In this document: piece by piece, positions 35,091 to 47,570 of the stretch
Position numbering within the stretch: position 1 is the stretch's first letter
How the letters are laid out: each line of letters starts with the position of its first letter
The notes under the pieces: model-generated
Told to the model about the DNA's origin: nothing
Seen by the model: the letters and a program-made list of their open reading frames with translations, nothing else
Database searches by the model: none
Assembly: GCA_020698575.1 (NCBI GenBank)
Contig: CM036253.1
Coordinates: forward strand, 33,347,719 to 33,411,718
Direction of reading: 5' to 3'
Source of the DNA: Bostrychus sinensis
Taxonomy: Eukaryota > Chordata > Actinopteri > Gobiiformes > Eleotridae
Length of the DNA stretch: 64,000 nucleotides
Program-made: the position numbers and the translations under genes

Positions 35091-36099
35091 ATCTGTGACT
35101 TTGTGTTTATCAGAAGCTAAGGCCCTGACGATGTGTGCACAGGGAGGGGGTGGTGACTTCTGGAGTGAGCAATCTGTTCACACTCTTCTCAGGACGGCCT
35201 AACAGTTTCGCCAACATTTCAGATGTTAAAGTAGCTGTTTTGGCAAAATATATTCTCTTTGCTAATTGCTGTTGTGAGCATTTACAGTCAAGTTTAGGCT
35301 TCAACAGAGCACACATCAATAATTGGCTTTTTTAGGTTATGGAAAATGATGGTATGCAAAATGTTACCATTTTACCATTTTACCATGTTACCACTCAAAA
35401 CTAGAACTAGAGCTCCATTCTCATTTTTTTTTTTTACTTTCAAAATTTAAAATGACCCATTTTGATGCTGCTATAGCCCTTCTTGCTTCCTTCTATTGAG
35501 GCAATGCGATAATTTTGTTCTGACCTACTTTTTGGGTACATAACCTTATTTATGAATATGCTAAACCTCGAACACAAATACTTTTACCAGAAAGTAAATA
35601 GCTGATAACAGACACTGAGCATATAGTTTGACGTTTCCAGCTCCATGGTACAGTTTAGGGTTGAATATAGCTGAATGTGCAAACCTGTGCAATTCTCAAG
35701 CAAAACACAATATGACCTTTCTATACAATTTGACTATAGTTTGACTGAGAAAAACAAATGTGACTTGCTGTGGCTTTGCTTTGTGTTTCAGAAGCTAAGG
35801 CCTTGACAATGTGAGAGCAGCGGGATGGGGTGGTGGCTTCTGGAGTGCAGCAATCTGTTCACACGCTCATGCAGCCTAATGGTTAAGCTTACCATTCCAA
35901 ATTTCATGTTAGCGGGTTTAATATAAATACCAGAAAGATGAAATCCAAAATTCAGAAATGCCATGTGAATTGTAAAAAAAATATTGGGAATTTTTACAAT
36001 GAAAGAATTTTGAGTTAGCAGCCAATCAAATAGGCTAATACTGCTTTTGTTTTGGCCCTTATAACATAACAAATAAATGGGCAAGCCTAAATGTTTAAA

Positions 36100-36102
<3 letters not shown>

Positions 36103-36153
<51 letters not shown>
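36103..36153 (+). repeat. (TA)n followed by a short (CA)n
   Basis: The tract is about 41 bases of TA followed by ACACACACAC. It lies between copies two and three of the 110-bp module. Confidence 0.95.
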
Positions 36154-36399
36154 TATAGTATTTTGATTAGAGTCAAAGTTAAACGCAAGTATTATATAGA
36201 TTCAATACACGGGGTAAAATATTTCAAGCATTTATTTGGTTTAGCGTTCTTAAAAACTAATTCAGTTTAAATCAAAATTAGAACAAAATAATAGATATTC
36301 ATAAAAGTCATCAATGTAAATAAATAAATGCTTTGAATACTTTACTCTGTCTGTTCTATACTGATATATTCTTTTTTATTATTATTAAACTGCTGAAAT

Positions 36400-36650
36400 A
36401 AATAAACTTTTGGCGTCAGTTCTAATTCATTAATGATCTCATCTTGATTAAGCAGTAATATGTAATTAGCAATGTGTCAATAATTTTTATCATTTTGCAC
36501 TGACTTACATGACCTTATAACTCAAGAAATCAACATTAATAACAATGTTTATAACTGTTTATTAATGATGAAGTAATGATTTGTAAACAATTAATTAACT
36601 GGTTACTAATTCTTAATTAAACCTTAACTAATGCTTAATTCACATACTGT
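36400..36650 (+). repeat. Isolated copy of the 28.3-29.8 kb complex repeat
   Basis: 'cattttgcactgacttacat', 'aacaatgtttataa', 'gaagtaatgatttgtaaaca' and 'aactggttactaattcttaa' match the units at 28280-29830. A (TAA)n tract is lacking here. Confidence 0.65.
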
Positions 36651-36811
36651 GTTATATTCAATAGAGAAATCTACCCAGCTATGTTTTTAGCACACAAATA
36701 AGACGTGTTGCTATTTGTGGCTTTGTTTTGTGTTTTCAGAAGCTGAGGCCTTGACAATGTGCGCAGAAGGAGGGGGCAGCAGCTTCTTGAGTAAGCAATC
36801 TGTTCGCACTC

Positions 36812-36821
36812 CCATAAATCA
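36812..36821 (-). promoter_or_regulatory. Hox-PBX composite site
   Basis: The minus strand reads TGATTTATGG, the same decamer as at 17752-17761. It lies in copy three of the 110-bp module. The other two copies have changed sequence at this point. Confidence 0.35.
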
Positions 36822-36879
36822 CAGTCTGGCTACATGCATCTTCTTTCTTTACACCTAGCCGTCAGCTCTCTATTCACTA

Positions 36880-38420
36880 CGACTCATTCTCCTGGGTGTC
36901 ACGCGCACGCACGCACGGACCCACACCTACACCAGCTCACCTATGTGTCGTCGTATCCAAATGTGCCCTCTTCGTTCTGCGGTTACCGATAGCCACACAC
37001 ACACATGCCATTGGGACTATACTTTGACTTTGTTGGTGGTGGCTATACCTATTCTGGGGCTCTTCGCGCGCGCACTCACGCACGCGCACAGGCTGGGGAA
37101 AAAAATGTCCACAGAGCAGAGTAGAGCACACACCCCGCGGATGCCTCTGTCTGTTTCTGTGAGGAGCGCCGGTCACATAACAGATAATTAATGACAGCGG
37201 TCGAAAGCATGGGACGCCTCAGGAACATGCACCGGGACACGGGACGGCGTCCCGGAGCACACCTACCTGCTGTACGGCTGCGGGGAACCGGCTTTACTCC
37301 TGGAAGCTGGAGGAGAAAACTCCACTTTAAATTTTCCTTCAAAATACTGGATTTATATGGAGCAAAGGCGTGCGTAATTACGCGTCAGACGTTTGGTTCT
37401 TTTTCTGACGGAATCCGCCAATTCTCATTTGCTGATGAAAATCAGTTTGGATGAATCCCACATGGAGTAGATCCTTCTCTTTTTTATATTTAAGTAGACG
37501 TCTTATGCCCAGATGTAAACATAGTTGTTACGCTGGCCATAAATCTCGCGCGTCCTCGCCATAAATCTTCAACATTCACGGCCCACCTACAGCAGCAGTC
37601 TGAAGGGGACAGCTCGGGCTTGGTCTGGGGCTCGCAGGCGCTTCTTCCGTTACCCTAAAAACAGAGCTCGTGCGCGCGCCCACCCCCCTCTCACCACCAC
37701 AGCGCCAAGAACGTTCTACTCTTACCTTAACAGATCTCCACCACTTTGCACCAAGCTCTGAGGGAAGTCTAGCGATGTTTTGAGTCCTATTTCTTGCTTT
37801 GCAGATCACTCCTGGGTCTCCATCTTCTTCTGGGCTAATCTTGAAGCTAACCCCAGATAACCTAAACTAGACTAAGCCTATGCCTCATTGTACGCGCTTT
37901 TCTTGCGTCTTCTCTCCACTCCCCGCCTGTTTGACGCGCTCAGGCCCAAAGATTGACACGGTGAACTGTGTCTGAACCAGGACTGCGGACTGACAGCTCC
38001 GGCAGGGCCCCGTGGAGGTGAAAGCAGGAGGGGGGAGGGAGAGGTATCGAGGGGGTCCCGGTTCTGTCCAATGGGCGCAGAGTGAGCGGCGAGCTTCTGC
38101 GTGACCGTGGGCCAGATGTTGGTTATGACATGGCGTCAAACTGTGCGCGATCAGAGCGGAGGAAGAACGGACATTCCGCTGGGATCTGACCCCGTGCGTC
38201 CGGCGGCTGCAAGAAACGCTATCCACGGCACTGTTCGTGTTTACGCGCACTCACTGATGCGGACAGACAGGGGAAAGATTCACAACCGTTCACATCAGTT
38301 CGGATTAAACAGCTCACCAAACCAGACCAAACCTCCTCTTTTATAAGTGTTGGATAATTGCTTTAGCGCTAACACCAGATTCTATGTGCTAATGCGCAAA
38401 GAGGGGATTTTCACGCGCAA
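36880..38420 (-). promoter_or_regulatory. CpG-rich block with minus-strand TATA box and splice donors
   Basis: CpG density is high from 36900 to 38290. On the minus strand, TATAAAA at 38339-38345 predicts a start near 38315. A donor TCA|GTGAGT follows at 38255/38254 and a consensus donor AAG|GTAAGA at 37726/37725. Two CCATAAATCT words lie at 37540-37565. I infer an alternative upstream promoter for the hoxb3 transcription unit or a non-coding RNA. Confidence 0.4.
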
Positions 38421-39600
38421 AACTGCCGTAAAATCTCAAATTACCCTATTATGACATATTTTAATAAGGTTGGAAGAGTGATTTTATGTATATTGCGTCA
38501 TAATACCCTTTAATTCAAATATAAAACATACTAAATGCCTTTTTCTGCCCTGTATTTGTTCTACAATAGCCACACGATAAGCGTCCAACAAGCGTTACCT
38601 TTTTGCGTAAATTCGCTTCATTTGCTAAAAAACAAAAACAATATCGGTGCATGTATATCTGGAAGGCGCATGACAAGGCAGATGTAATTGAAATTGCCTA
38701 AACACTAAAGGCCAAAATGACCATAGTTTTGCCTTACAGCGAGTATACCCAAAATACACACTAGTACCACTTAAAATAGGCAAATATTATTATCTCCTAC
38801 ATAGGTTACGCAAATACAACTATATTTATGTTTTATCTTCCGCAAATGCCATTGCAATTGTAGATTAAATGTCACCACATTTACGCACATATATAATTAG
38901 ATTTTCCAAGTATTCTTATGCATATCACACTACTGAAAATACTAAACATTCTGTACTCTTTAACGCACGATCATGATGACCTATAATGTCTCAAAGTGCA
39001 CAAATATGGCATTGGGGCCTATATCTTTGATGATTTCAGAGAACAAAACCCGCATCATATTTTCTTAGTGTCCAGCTTTGTTGGACACTGGGTAAACACA
39101 AAAAGTGTGCCAGTGCTGGCTTGCGCGCCTATCTCTCCGTGTCCTCTGTTTGAATATTGGCTCGGTGTTATCTGCCCACGCCTTTACGTGCCTTTACACT
39201 GCACATTTCCACGCGCACACTCATGCTCCTGTTGAGGAGAGAGAGGAGATAAAGTCAGGGGGGGAAAAATCCGCGTGGGAAGTTCAATTACGAGCCGCTA
39301 TTTGTTAAAACAAAGAGGGAAAGGATCGTTCTCCGTGCGTGGACACATTTCCAGCCGCGTTTTTATCGTCGCTGCTGCTGCTGCTGCTCCACTGCTGCTT
39401 CTGCTCTCAGCCTTTTGGATACGGTTCCAGACACTCATTTTTCACGCGCCTTGAATCACTGGCCTCGCGCACCAGATTATAAATTAGCACGAGGCGACTT
39501 ATTGATTTATTTCCAGCGGCTAATAATAATCCACACGCGGGCAATGAGGAGATTTACGGGGAATACCTTTGGAAGCTGGACTTTTCCTTTACAGATAAGA
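38421..39600. other. CpG-bearing non-coding stretch
   Basis: It is AT-rich, yet keeps CpG words (TTACGCAAAT, TTACGCAC, TTGCGTAAAT). 39230-39600 is GC-richer, with a (GCT)n tract at 39372-39390. No gene is supported. Confidence 0.4.
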
Positions 39601-39603
39601 CCC

Positions 39604-39670
<67 letters not shown>
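39604..39670 (+). repeat. (TAA)n microsatellite
   Basis: About 22 units of TAA lie in CpG-rich DNA. Confidence 0.95.
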
Positions 39671-39671
<1 letters not shown>

Positions 39672-41742
39672 AATGAGGTGTTCCTATCAGGTGCCTGTTG
39701 CAGCTGATTTACCGTGTTGTCTTAACATTGGTCTCGCTTTTACGCGCTCTTTAAACACTAGCAGATTTATGAGACCGAGCCTGGATTTATGTTCCTCCTG
39801 TTGCGTTCCACCATTTTTTTTTTAAACGCTCCTGTCTCATTTTGTGGAGAGTCCAACCTTAAAACGTCACCCAAAATCGAGGCTGCACCTTTTGTGTCAG
39901 TTTATCTCAAAGCAATGAGAAGCAAGCTATGCGAAAAATGATTGCCAATCAATATTTATGCAATTAAGTCCAAAATACAAAAATATTCTTGGACACATTT
40001 TTAAATTTTAGAAAACGACATTTGGATATTGTTTATACCCCCATTTGGATTAGGTCAGATATTATCCATAAATATTTCATGCCTGAAAACAAAGACATAC
40101 TTCTATTCCATTTTTCCATGTCTTTGACTCTAACGTTTTGGTTTAAAATGCAAATCTTTGTGTATCCATGTCTTAAAAATCAGTATTGAACAGTATTGAA
40201 GCTAAATTTTATAGTGCATAAATACTCTTGCATTCAGTGGCTTATCATATTGCGTAAACGTCAGCCAATCTAATTTTTACGCGTAGACGCATTATTGCTT
40301 TCGTTACGCCTATTTTTGTCCTAAAATGCACGCAATATTCCTATTTTTAAGCTGAAAATCCACGATAATCTTTTCACATAAGACAAATTCCTTGGATGCT
40401 TGTGACCAGGGTCTAAAATCTCAAATCTCAAAAGCCACAGAAGACACACTCGACTCGCTGCACTATTCTTGATCTTTTTAGTTGCGTGGGAGAAAGACAA
40501 TATGGCTGCCAGACGCTGCAGGGAGTGGGAAGAAGACTCCTTTTCCAAGTGCCTGGTCGCTTTCATGTGTGGCAGACGCGTGGGTTCACCTTACACTGAA
40601 CTTGTATTTGACCATTTGAACATTAGCAAAACGCCCTAAAACATGAAAACGCCTTCATTTGGATGAGCTAGCGTTTTGATAACGAGCTGCTGCTGCTGCT
40701 GCTGATTTTAAGCTGTGTAAAAGAAGAGCCTCTGTGTCTTTGTTTTCTGTGTATTTACCACTGTAATGTTCAACTATTAGTATTTTACATGCTATTCAAA
40801 AAACCGTGGGCAGATTCTACATTATTATTAGTCTCAGATACAAAAATAGAACTGTCCCTGAGCTTTCCTTTTGCCTCGCAGTGGCCAGCAGTGACTCCAC
40901 ACTGCTTTGTCCTCCAGCACTTTTCCTGCTAAACATTAATTTCAGCCTCAAATGGCCCCAGCTTCACAATGGGCTCGATTCTTCTCAGCGCGTAACACAT
41001 TAACGCGCCGTTTTTCATAGTTGGGGCTTTTTAACGTGCGTAAAACAAAAAGCATTCAGTGTTATCACTTTTTTCCAAGTTAAAATCCCAGTTTAGACGT
41101 TACACAGACAGTGGGAGCAGGTCTCAACACCACAACACAGGTTTGGAACTATTTCGGTTGGACGACGAGTGGACACTTAGATAAGATAAGATAAACCACT
41201 CTGCCTTTTTTTTTTTTTTTTTTTTTTTTTACAATTCAAATTCTATTTAATATTTCAGGCAGGCAGGGTTCCCTGGAAAAAAAAGGCTTTGCAATGCCAA
41301 CAAGCTCCGTGTTTGTCCTGACTGGCGTTTTGAAATATGATTTAGACGCGTCGCTGTCATCCAAATCACATCTAGGCCTGGGACATCCAGACACAGAGAT
41401 ATAAATATATATGAAAAAAGAAGGAGCCCTCCCTGCCTGCCTCCGTGCGCGCGTCCATCTGCAGAAATGAGGCGGGATATTGTTTGTGACACGGCGGCGG
41501 ATGGAGGCATTCGGAAGGCGCTGGCTCTTCTCCCGCTGCTCGCGCTCTTATTACGTGACGGGGAAGCGCAAACGGCCTGATTTGGTTACGCTAAGGTTTA
41601 CATTGGAGAAGGTGAGCTCACTGAGGATGCGCATGACGCCGGCCTTGGAATGAATGGACCTGAAGACACTATTACATATTCTATATTACATATTCAATAT
41701 ACCCATGCGATACTGCCTAGTTTTTTTCTAATGATTTCTCTC

Positions 41743-41745
<3 letters not shown>
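39671..41745. other. CpG-bearing non-coding stretch
   Basis: It holds a (GCT)n tract at 40685-40702, a poly-T at 41207-41230 and a CpG-rich block at 41340-41660. In that block, on the plus strand, a TATAAATA (41399-41407) is followed by a donor AAG|GTGAGC near 41611. This is a possible antisense transcript start. No protein frame is supported. Confidence 0.35.

Positions 41746-41748
<3 letters not shown>

Positions 41749-41812
<64 letters not shown>
41749..41812 (+). repeat. (TAA)n microsatellite
   Basis: About 21 units of TAA. Confidence 0.95.
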
Positions 41813-41813
<1 letters not shown>

Positions 41814-42158
41814 TCAAACTGTACAAAAAGAACAGCTCCTGTTGTTTTTTTAAAGGATTATTAATATTATTGCTTGAATTTTATACTGTTTGAGTTGATA
41901 TCCTGCCATAACAACAGACATATTACGTTTAGCAAAATTAATATTTATATTAATATTTTTGAGGAACAAAACCTTTAACCACTGATGAATTCTTGTTTTT
42001 GTTTTTTTTATGGTTTGTTTGTTTTTTTTAATGCATTTTTGTGTCTTTTTGATTATTTTTTTTTACCTCTTCTTGGGCGCAAATTATATGAGAGGCATGT
42101 GCATATATTAAACTTTACGCGCAATTATGCAGTTATATTTAATATTTTTGTCTTTACA

Positions 42159-42172
42159 TCTACTACTACTAC

Positions 42173-42238
<66 letters not shown>

Positions 42239-42264
42239 GAGTAGTAGTAGCAGTAGTAGTAGTG
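42159..42264 (+). repeat. Compound (CTA)n(TTA)n(TAG)n repeat with hairpin symmetry
   Basis: A short CTA run, then about 22 TTA units, then TAG units. The CTA and TAG runs are inverse to each other and flank the TTA core. Confidence 0.9.
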
Positions 42265-42749
42265 TAGCCTAGTTCCCTAAGAGCTTTTATATAGATTTAT
42301 ATTCTTTATGTTTGTATGTATTCATTTGCATTTAGGAATTATGAATGATACATTTAAAAATGTTCATGTCGGAAATACATATAACAAAAAAATGTCCTAT
42401 ACTGTTTGGTTTCCTGTCCACTGTGTTCAATAATAATAATAGCAACCATATTTGCACAAACACGCGCACTTATACACACACCTCAAATAAATAAATAATA
42501 AATCATACGAGCGCCATCTTTATGACTTATGAGTTGATGAAATGGAGTTTAGCCTTTGGCACAGCCTGGCGCTACCTCTCACTAAGCAAGTGTGCTAGCT
42601 TTTTTCTTTTTTTTGGTGGTGGTGGGAGGGGGTGGGGGGTGGGGGGTGCATGCTCCATGAATGTGCTAATCTTGAATATAGAATCAAGCCAGAAAATAAT
42701 CATTAAAATAAATAAATAAATAAAGTCTTATTTGAACGTAGACGTAAGT

Positions 42750-43200
42750 AAGTATAAGGCTGGATTCCCAGAGAATTCTTTGAGACAAGGCAGAGACACC
42801 CAGTGCTGACATGAATAATGGCGCCCAGCTCGCTTCCAGGGAGCATCCAAGGAAAACACGCCGGGAAACAGGCAACACAGCTACCAAGAAGTCAGAGCAC
42901 AACCTGCTTTTAGGCAACTTCAGCTGAACACTACGCAGACCCAGTGTGGACTGAGCTGAAATGAAAAGAAGCCAAAGGTATAGGACCTTGCTATAAATGC
43001 ATTTGTGCCAGCGCGTAATAAATGGCTCCACTGAACTTAAACGTGGTTCCCTAACAGCTCCTGGCCAGACAGATGATTCTTCCCTCTGGCCGCTGGCTCT
43101 TTTATGAGATTTGATGGCAGCCGAGGCGTGCCAAATTTAAACAAATCTCCCGTTAATTGGTCGCCGCAGTAATTCAAGAGCCAGGGTTCCTGCCTACAGC
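42750..43200. promoter_or_regulatory. Candidate conserved non-coding element
   Basis: Unique DNA with 'cttttatgagatttgatggc', 'aaatttaaacaaatctcccg', 'gttaattggtcgccgcagta' and 'gcgcgtaataaatggct'. Homeodomain cores lie in a CpG-bearing context next to repeats, with good contrast to both sides. Confidence 0.4.
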
Positions 43201-44060
43201 CACACACACAGAAACCACGCCAGCTTCTCCAGCAAGTCTAAACAAGCAGAAAGAGGGGCGTGCGTGTGTGTGTGTGGGTACAACAAGGGGGCAGAGCCGG
43301 AACTGCGAGCAAGAGCGAACCGAGATGTGTTCCGGTCTAGCCTCTGTACCCCATCCACTGTCATTTTTTCATCTCCTCATAACAGAGAAAACGCTGAGCA
43401 TGAACGTGATTTATCGCAGATAGAGGCGTAAACAACAGCGCTCTCTCTCACACAAAACGCACAATGGCACCCCCGGCCGCACGCTGACACCGCCGCCTCA
43501 ACATAAATCACGGGAGGGGGGCTGTAGATAGAGAGAGATGTGCGGGCAGACGCCAGCTGATGTGACGGCTGGAGATGGAGAGGAATATCCAAACGCTGCG
43601 TAAAACTAGGAACAGCCATCAAAGCTCTACTGGCCTCGCTCTCTCCCGGAGTTGTAGAAGAAGAAGAAGAAGAAGCGGGGCTGCGCGGCGCCATAAACAA
43701 TGGCTGCTGCTGCTGATGATGATGGTGATGATGATGGGTGGGGGGGTGATGTGTGTAAACAACACGACAGCAGAACATGAACTGCGGGATGAGAATGGAA
43801 ACATGGCTCGGCGGTGGCGCTGGGCATATTTACCGCGCGGTTAAAATGACAGGGATGCGGCAGCGGCGGCGGACGGCAAGAGGAAGCGTTCCCCCATGCA
43901 GTGCCCCCTTCTTCCTCCTTCCTTCCCTCGCTTCCTTCCTCCCTTCCTTCCTTCCTTTCTTCCGCAATACTCACGGTGTCCACAGCGACCCGCAAGACGC
44001 ACGCCAAACGTCCAAATTTGTTTTATTGCAGCTCGGTCTCTCTTTTCTCTTCTCTTCTCT

Positions 44061-44099
<39 letters not shown>

Positions 44100-44700
44100 C
44101 CGCTTGCTATGTATGTGTGTCTTCTTCTCTAGTGCCCCTCTTCCTCCTCCTCTTGTCTCGTGCTCACTCGCCCCCCTCTCCGCTGCTACAGGGGGGCTTT
44201 TTTAGCCTGGGAAGGACAGTTGAGTTTTCCACGTCAGACTCTCATGTCGAACCGTTATATTCAGGGAACCAATACATATCTATTCTGCAACATCGGCATT
44301 AATTATTTAATGAGTCACGTGACACGGAGAAGAGGGTAGTGTGGGGGGCCGAGATAGTGGTAGTGGTGGTGGTGGTAGTGGGGGGGTACACTTATGGCTC
44401 CTCTGCTGTTCTTTTAGGGCCCCACCCGGTCCTAAAAGTGTTATGATTAAAAAAAATAAAAAAATAAAAATTGTCCGTAAAATACAAAACTTCCAAAACG
44501 TGCGTAAAAATCCCAAACAGACTGGTTTAAATGTCGACTGTCAGCGTCCATGTTCACGGTTTAAAAATATGAGCGCGCCTCTCACTTTTGTTCTTTGTTA
44601 TTCCTCACTGTCATCTCCTCCTCGGCTCGCAGTTAGTCGCAGAACAGGGCTAATTCCTAACATTGTCTCACATCATATTTCACTACATCCATATTCCATA
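43201..44700 (-). promoter_or_regulatory. CpG-rich block with pyrimidine tracts and a minus-strand donor
   Basis: (GAA)n lies at 43658-43676, CCTTCC-type tracts at 43908-43962 and (TC)n at 44060-44097. On the minus strand a donor CACC|GTGAGT has last exon base 43975 and GC-rich DNA upstream. It may be another alternative first exon, but no start motif was found. Confidence 0.3.
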
Positions 44701-46575
44701 TTATCATTCCCGGGCTGGATCATATTAGACTGTAAAATGATGATGACAGCATAAAGGGCGGGCGGTAAAACACACTGCTCATAGGCTTTATATATTTTAC
44801 TGCGCGCAATATTTGAAACATTTAGTGAGAGACACAGATATACGATTTTGCAGATATAAATCATATGCCAGTTTAATATTATGCTATATATATAAACATG
44901 GGCTTATAAAGGATTAATATGTGATAAAAAAAATACTACAAATGCATTATGTCTGTCTTTTTTCATCCATTTACGTATGCAATCACTTACTGGTATTTTT
45001 TTTTGCCATAATGTTCCTTACAAATAAAAGAATTACGCACGGTTGAAAAGCTACAATTTTGTTTTGTTTTGTTGGCAAATTAAGGATTATTTGATGCTGA
45101 CTGAGAGACAGTTAATGCGCACTCTCATCAGATCCAAAAGAAACCAGGAAAAGAAATGGAGAAAGAAGTGAAGCACTGACGAAGAACCACAACAAGACCA
45201 GAGACAAGACTCCCGTGGCGAGGCGAGGCCGAGGGGCAGCCACAATAGGACGTGAGAATCCTTTTGGTTACCCATAGTTCCACAACCCGAGCTTTGGAAC
45301 AATGGAGTAGGTATTCTAGGACTGGGATAAGCTAGCCGCAAATGAGCTTTAGGACGAATCTCTTCAAGGTCAAACAATGAGACGCTGCAAGTCCCCAAGA
45401 CGCGCGGCTTCTCCTCCAGGACCCTCTCCAGATCACTCCGCCTAAATACGCTATTGTTCCGCTAGAGAAAAATTAACCCGTCCATGGATATAAAAAAAAC
45501 AAAACAAAAAAAAAAAAAAAACTAAAAATAAATAAATAAATAAAATAGCAATTCATACGAATCTAATTTTGGAGCAGGCCAAGTGTTAAACGAATCATTT
45601 TAAATTCTGCAAAATAAACACTGGTAACAATTGGAGAGGTTTGTTGTTGTCAAAAGCCTACTTATAATTAGCCAGGAGAAGACGAACGGGAAAGGTCTCA
45701 CCCTATTATGCGCGTAACAGCTGCGCAGCGCTTTATTTATTGGTAGGCTACTTAATGCAATAACAAAAAAAAAAAGAAAAAAAAAAAAAAGAAAAAAAAA
45801 AGCAAGAGTTTTTTGAGTTTTTTAAAAGTTGCCTTCCCAGCGCCGCGGCAGTTCCCTGAGATTTAACCCACAACAAGATTGAAATCAAACATTTGTGGTG
45901 GTGATGATGGCGTCTGTAATGACGGCCATAAATTATAGCAATCACACTGTGAAGCAGCGGCAGCGGCAAAGAAGATAAGTAGCTGAGAGGAGAGCGGGGC
46001 AGGCCTGACAGCAGCAGCAGTAGCAGTAGCAGTAGTTCCCCAAAAATCTGGCACTGCGGGCGTAAAAACCGCTGCGTACAAAAGCGTTTGGAAGTGAAGC
46101 ATACGCATTGTGATGGATTCAGACATGGATTGCGTTAGGACGCCTGACTTTGGCACTGGAGCCCAATGCCACGTGGCTGTCTTAAAAATGAACAAAACAA
46201 ACACGGAGTTAATTCACAGGGACACAAATCAAAAATTATTTATTATTACATAAAATTACACACGGGTTTCTATAGCAATCCCGTGCGTAATTGATCGCGT
46301 AAATTGTAAAGTGCAATTTATAACGATCATTTCATGAAGCGTTAGCAGCACATCAGAATAGATGGGACAAAAAGCGGTCCTAAGGAGGCTCTGAGCTGGC
46401 TGGACTGTGTGCTCCGTGATGGATTAGGCAGGTAGAGTCTTCTCCTCGTTAAAAATTTACCAGGCTTTAAATCAAGAGACTTCACTTCAGTGTAATCCCT
46501 TTGTTAACGAGTAAAATGGACATCCAATTGAAGTGTCCAAAACGGCCAGTAAAGCTTCCACCACAACACTCCTTT
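44701..46575. other. Non-coding stretch, mixed composition
   Basis: Purine runs lie at 45489-45550 and 45765-45801. 45820-46150 is CpG-bearing with a (CAG/TAG)n tract at 46010-46035 and GGCCATAAATTATAG at 45924-45938. No gene is seen. Confidence 0.35.
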
Positions 46576-46581
46576 TTAACA

Positions 46582-46633
<52 letters not shown>
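46582..46633 (+). repeat. (ATT)n microsatellite
   Basis: About 17 units of ATT. Confidence 0.95.
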
Positions 46634-46899
46634 TGGAGAGCAGAGTGAATGGAATAGAGACGGTGTGTGGGAGACAGTCAGAGCAAAGATTGATTCTCTG
46701 CGCCGCGACTTCTCGCCTTTTACTGTGGCTCGTAAATCTGTCTCCTGACGGCAGCCGCACGCGCATTTTTGAAATATATTCCTTGCGCGCGCGACGTGAG
46801 GTCTTCCCCCGGTTATGTCAGTTATGGAACTACAGTACACGCTGCAGTCGTTTGTTTTGGGAGCGCTTGCTTGTGTGTGTGTCTGTGTGTGGCTTAGAA

Positions 46900-47570
46900 T
46901 AGTGCTATTGTTATTGTTTATAAAGCCGAGGTGACATCTGATTGGCCCAATAAAAAACAGCATAGATCCATAATAAATGTATAATGATATTAGTAATGTG
47001 TCTGGGTGGATCCTCTAATGGCTGCTGTAGCGGTTTGTTGTGACATGGCAGAATCAATGAGCAGTGCGCACGGATGCCTCCATCGTCAGCTGTACAAAGC
47101 CTAACACAGCCTGCTGGGTTACACTGCACACTTCCATTGCCAAATATGTTTTACAATAATGCATCCAGAGCTCGTTTAGGATGTAGTATTAAGCATTATC
47201 TCCAACGGTGCCGTGCGTAATTGCGACGTTATAGCGTTTATGTGCCTGATGATGTGAGCTTTACTGCTGCTGGTAAAGGCCATCACAGGCCTGTATATGC
47301 ACAACACAAACACGCACTTATGTGTTTAACATATAATTAATATACAGCTATGAGAGTATTTGGAATAGCATCATCGTAGCTGTGTTTATCCAGCTAAATG
47401 TGCATTAAGTCAGATACGTATGCATTGACTATTTGCGGCTATAAATTGGTTTAGTGGGGAGTTAGAAGAGCATATACTCCGATTCTCAGCACTGTATGTT
47501 TATGTGTGTCAAATATTAATATAATGCCTGGCTTCGTATTAGTCAGCTTTTTTATGGAAAACATGCGGAT
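46900..47570. promoter_or_regulatory. Long candidate conserved non-coding element
   Basis: About 670 bases of unique DNA free of simple repeats, rare in this part of the window. It has 'acatctgattggcccaataa', 'ctctaatggctgctgtagcg', GTGCGTAATTGCGACG, 'catataattaatatacagct' and 'atttgcggctataaattggt'. This is one of the strongest conserved-element candidates by texture. Confidence 0.45.

Larger units (their letters stand above)
35097..36830 (+). repeat. Three dispersed copies of a module of about 110 bp
   Basis: Copies lie at 35097-35200, 35769-35880 and 36716-36830. Each runs 'tttgtgttt(t)cagaagctaa', 'ggcc(t)tgac(a)atgtg', a G-rich run, 'cttctggagt' and 'gcaatctgttc(a/g)cac'. The third copy leads directly into CpG-rich DNA, so it may be the source copy. 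Its edge (TTTTCAG) resembles a plus-strand splice acceptor. Confidence 0.75.

Noticed and set aside
39415..39825. 136-codon frame with a poly-Asn tract
   Set aside because: It is driven by a (TAA)n array and has no recognisable domain on either side.
40581..40602. Possible retinoic-acid response element (GGTTCA ... TGAACT)
   Set aside because: The half-sites are inverted at eight bases rather than arranged as DR2 or DR5, and neither is a perfect AGGTCA.
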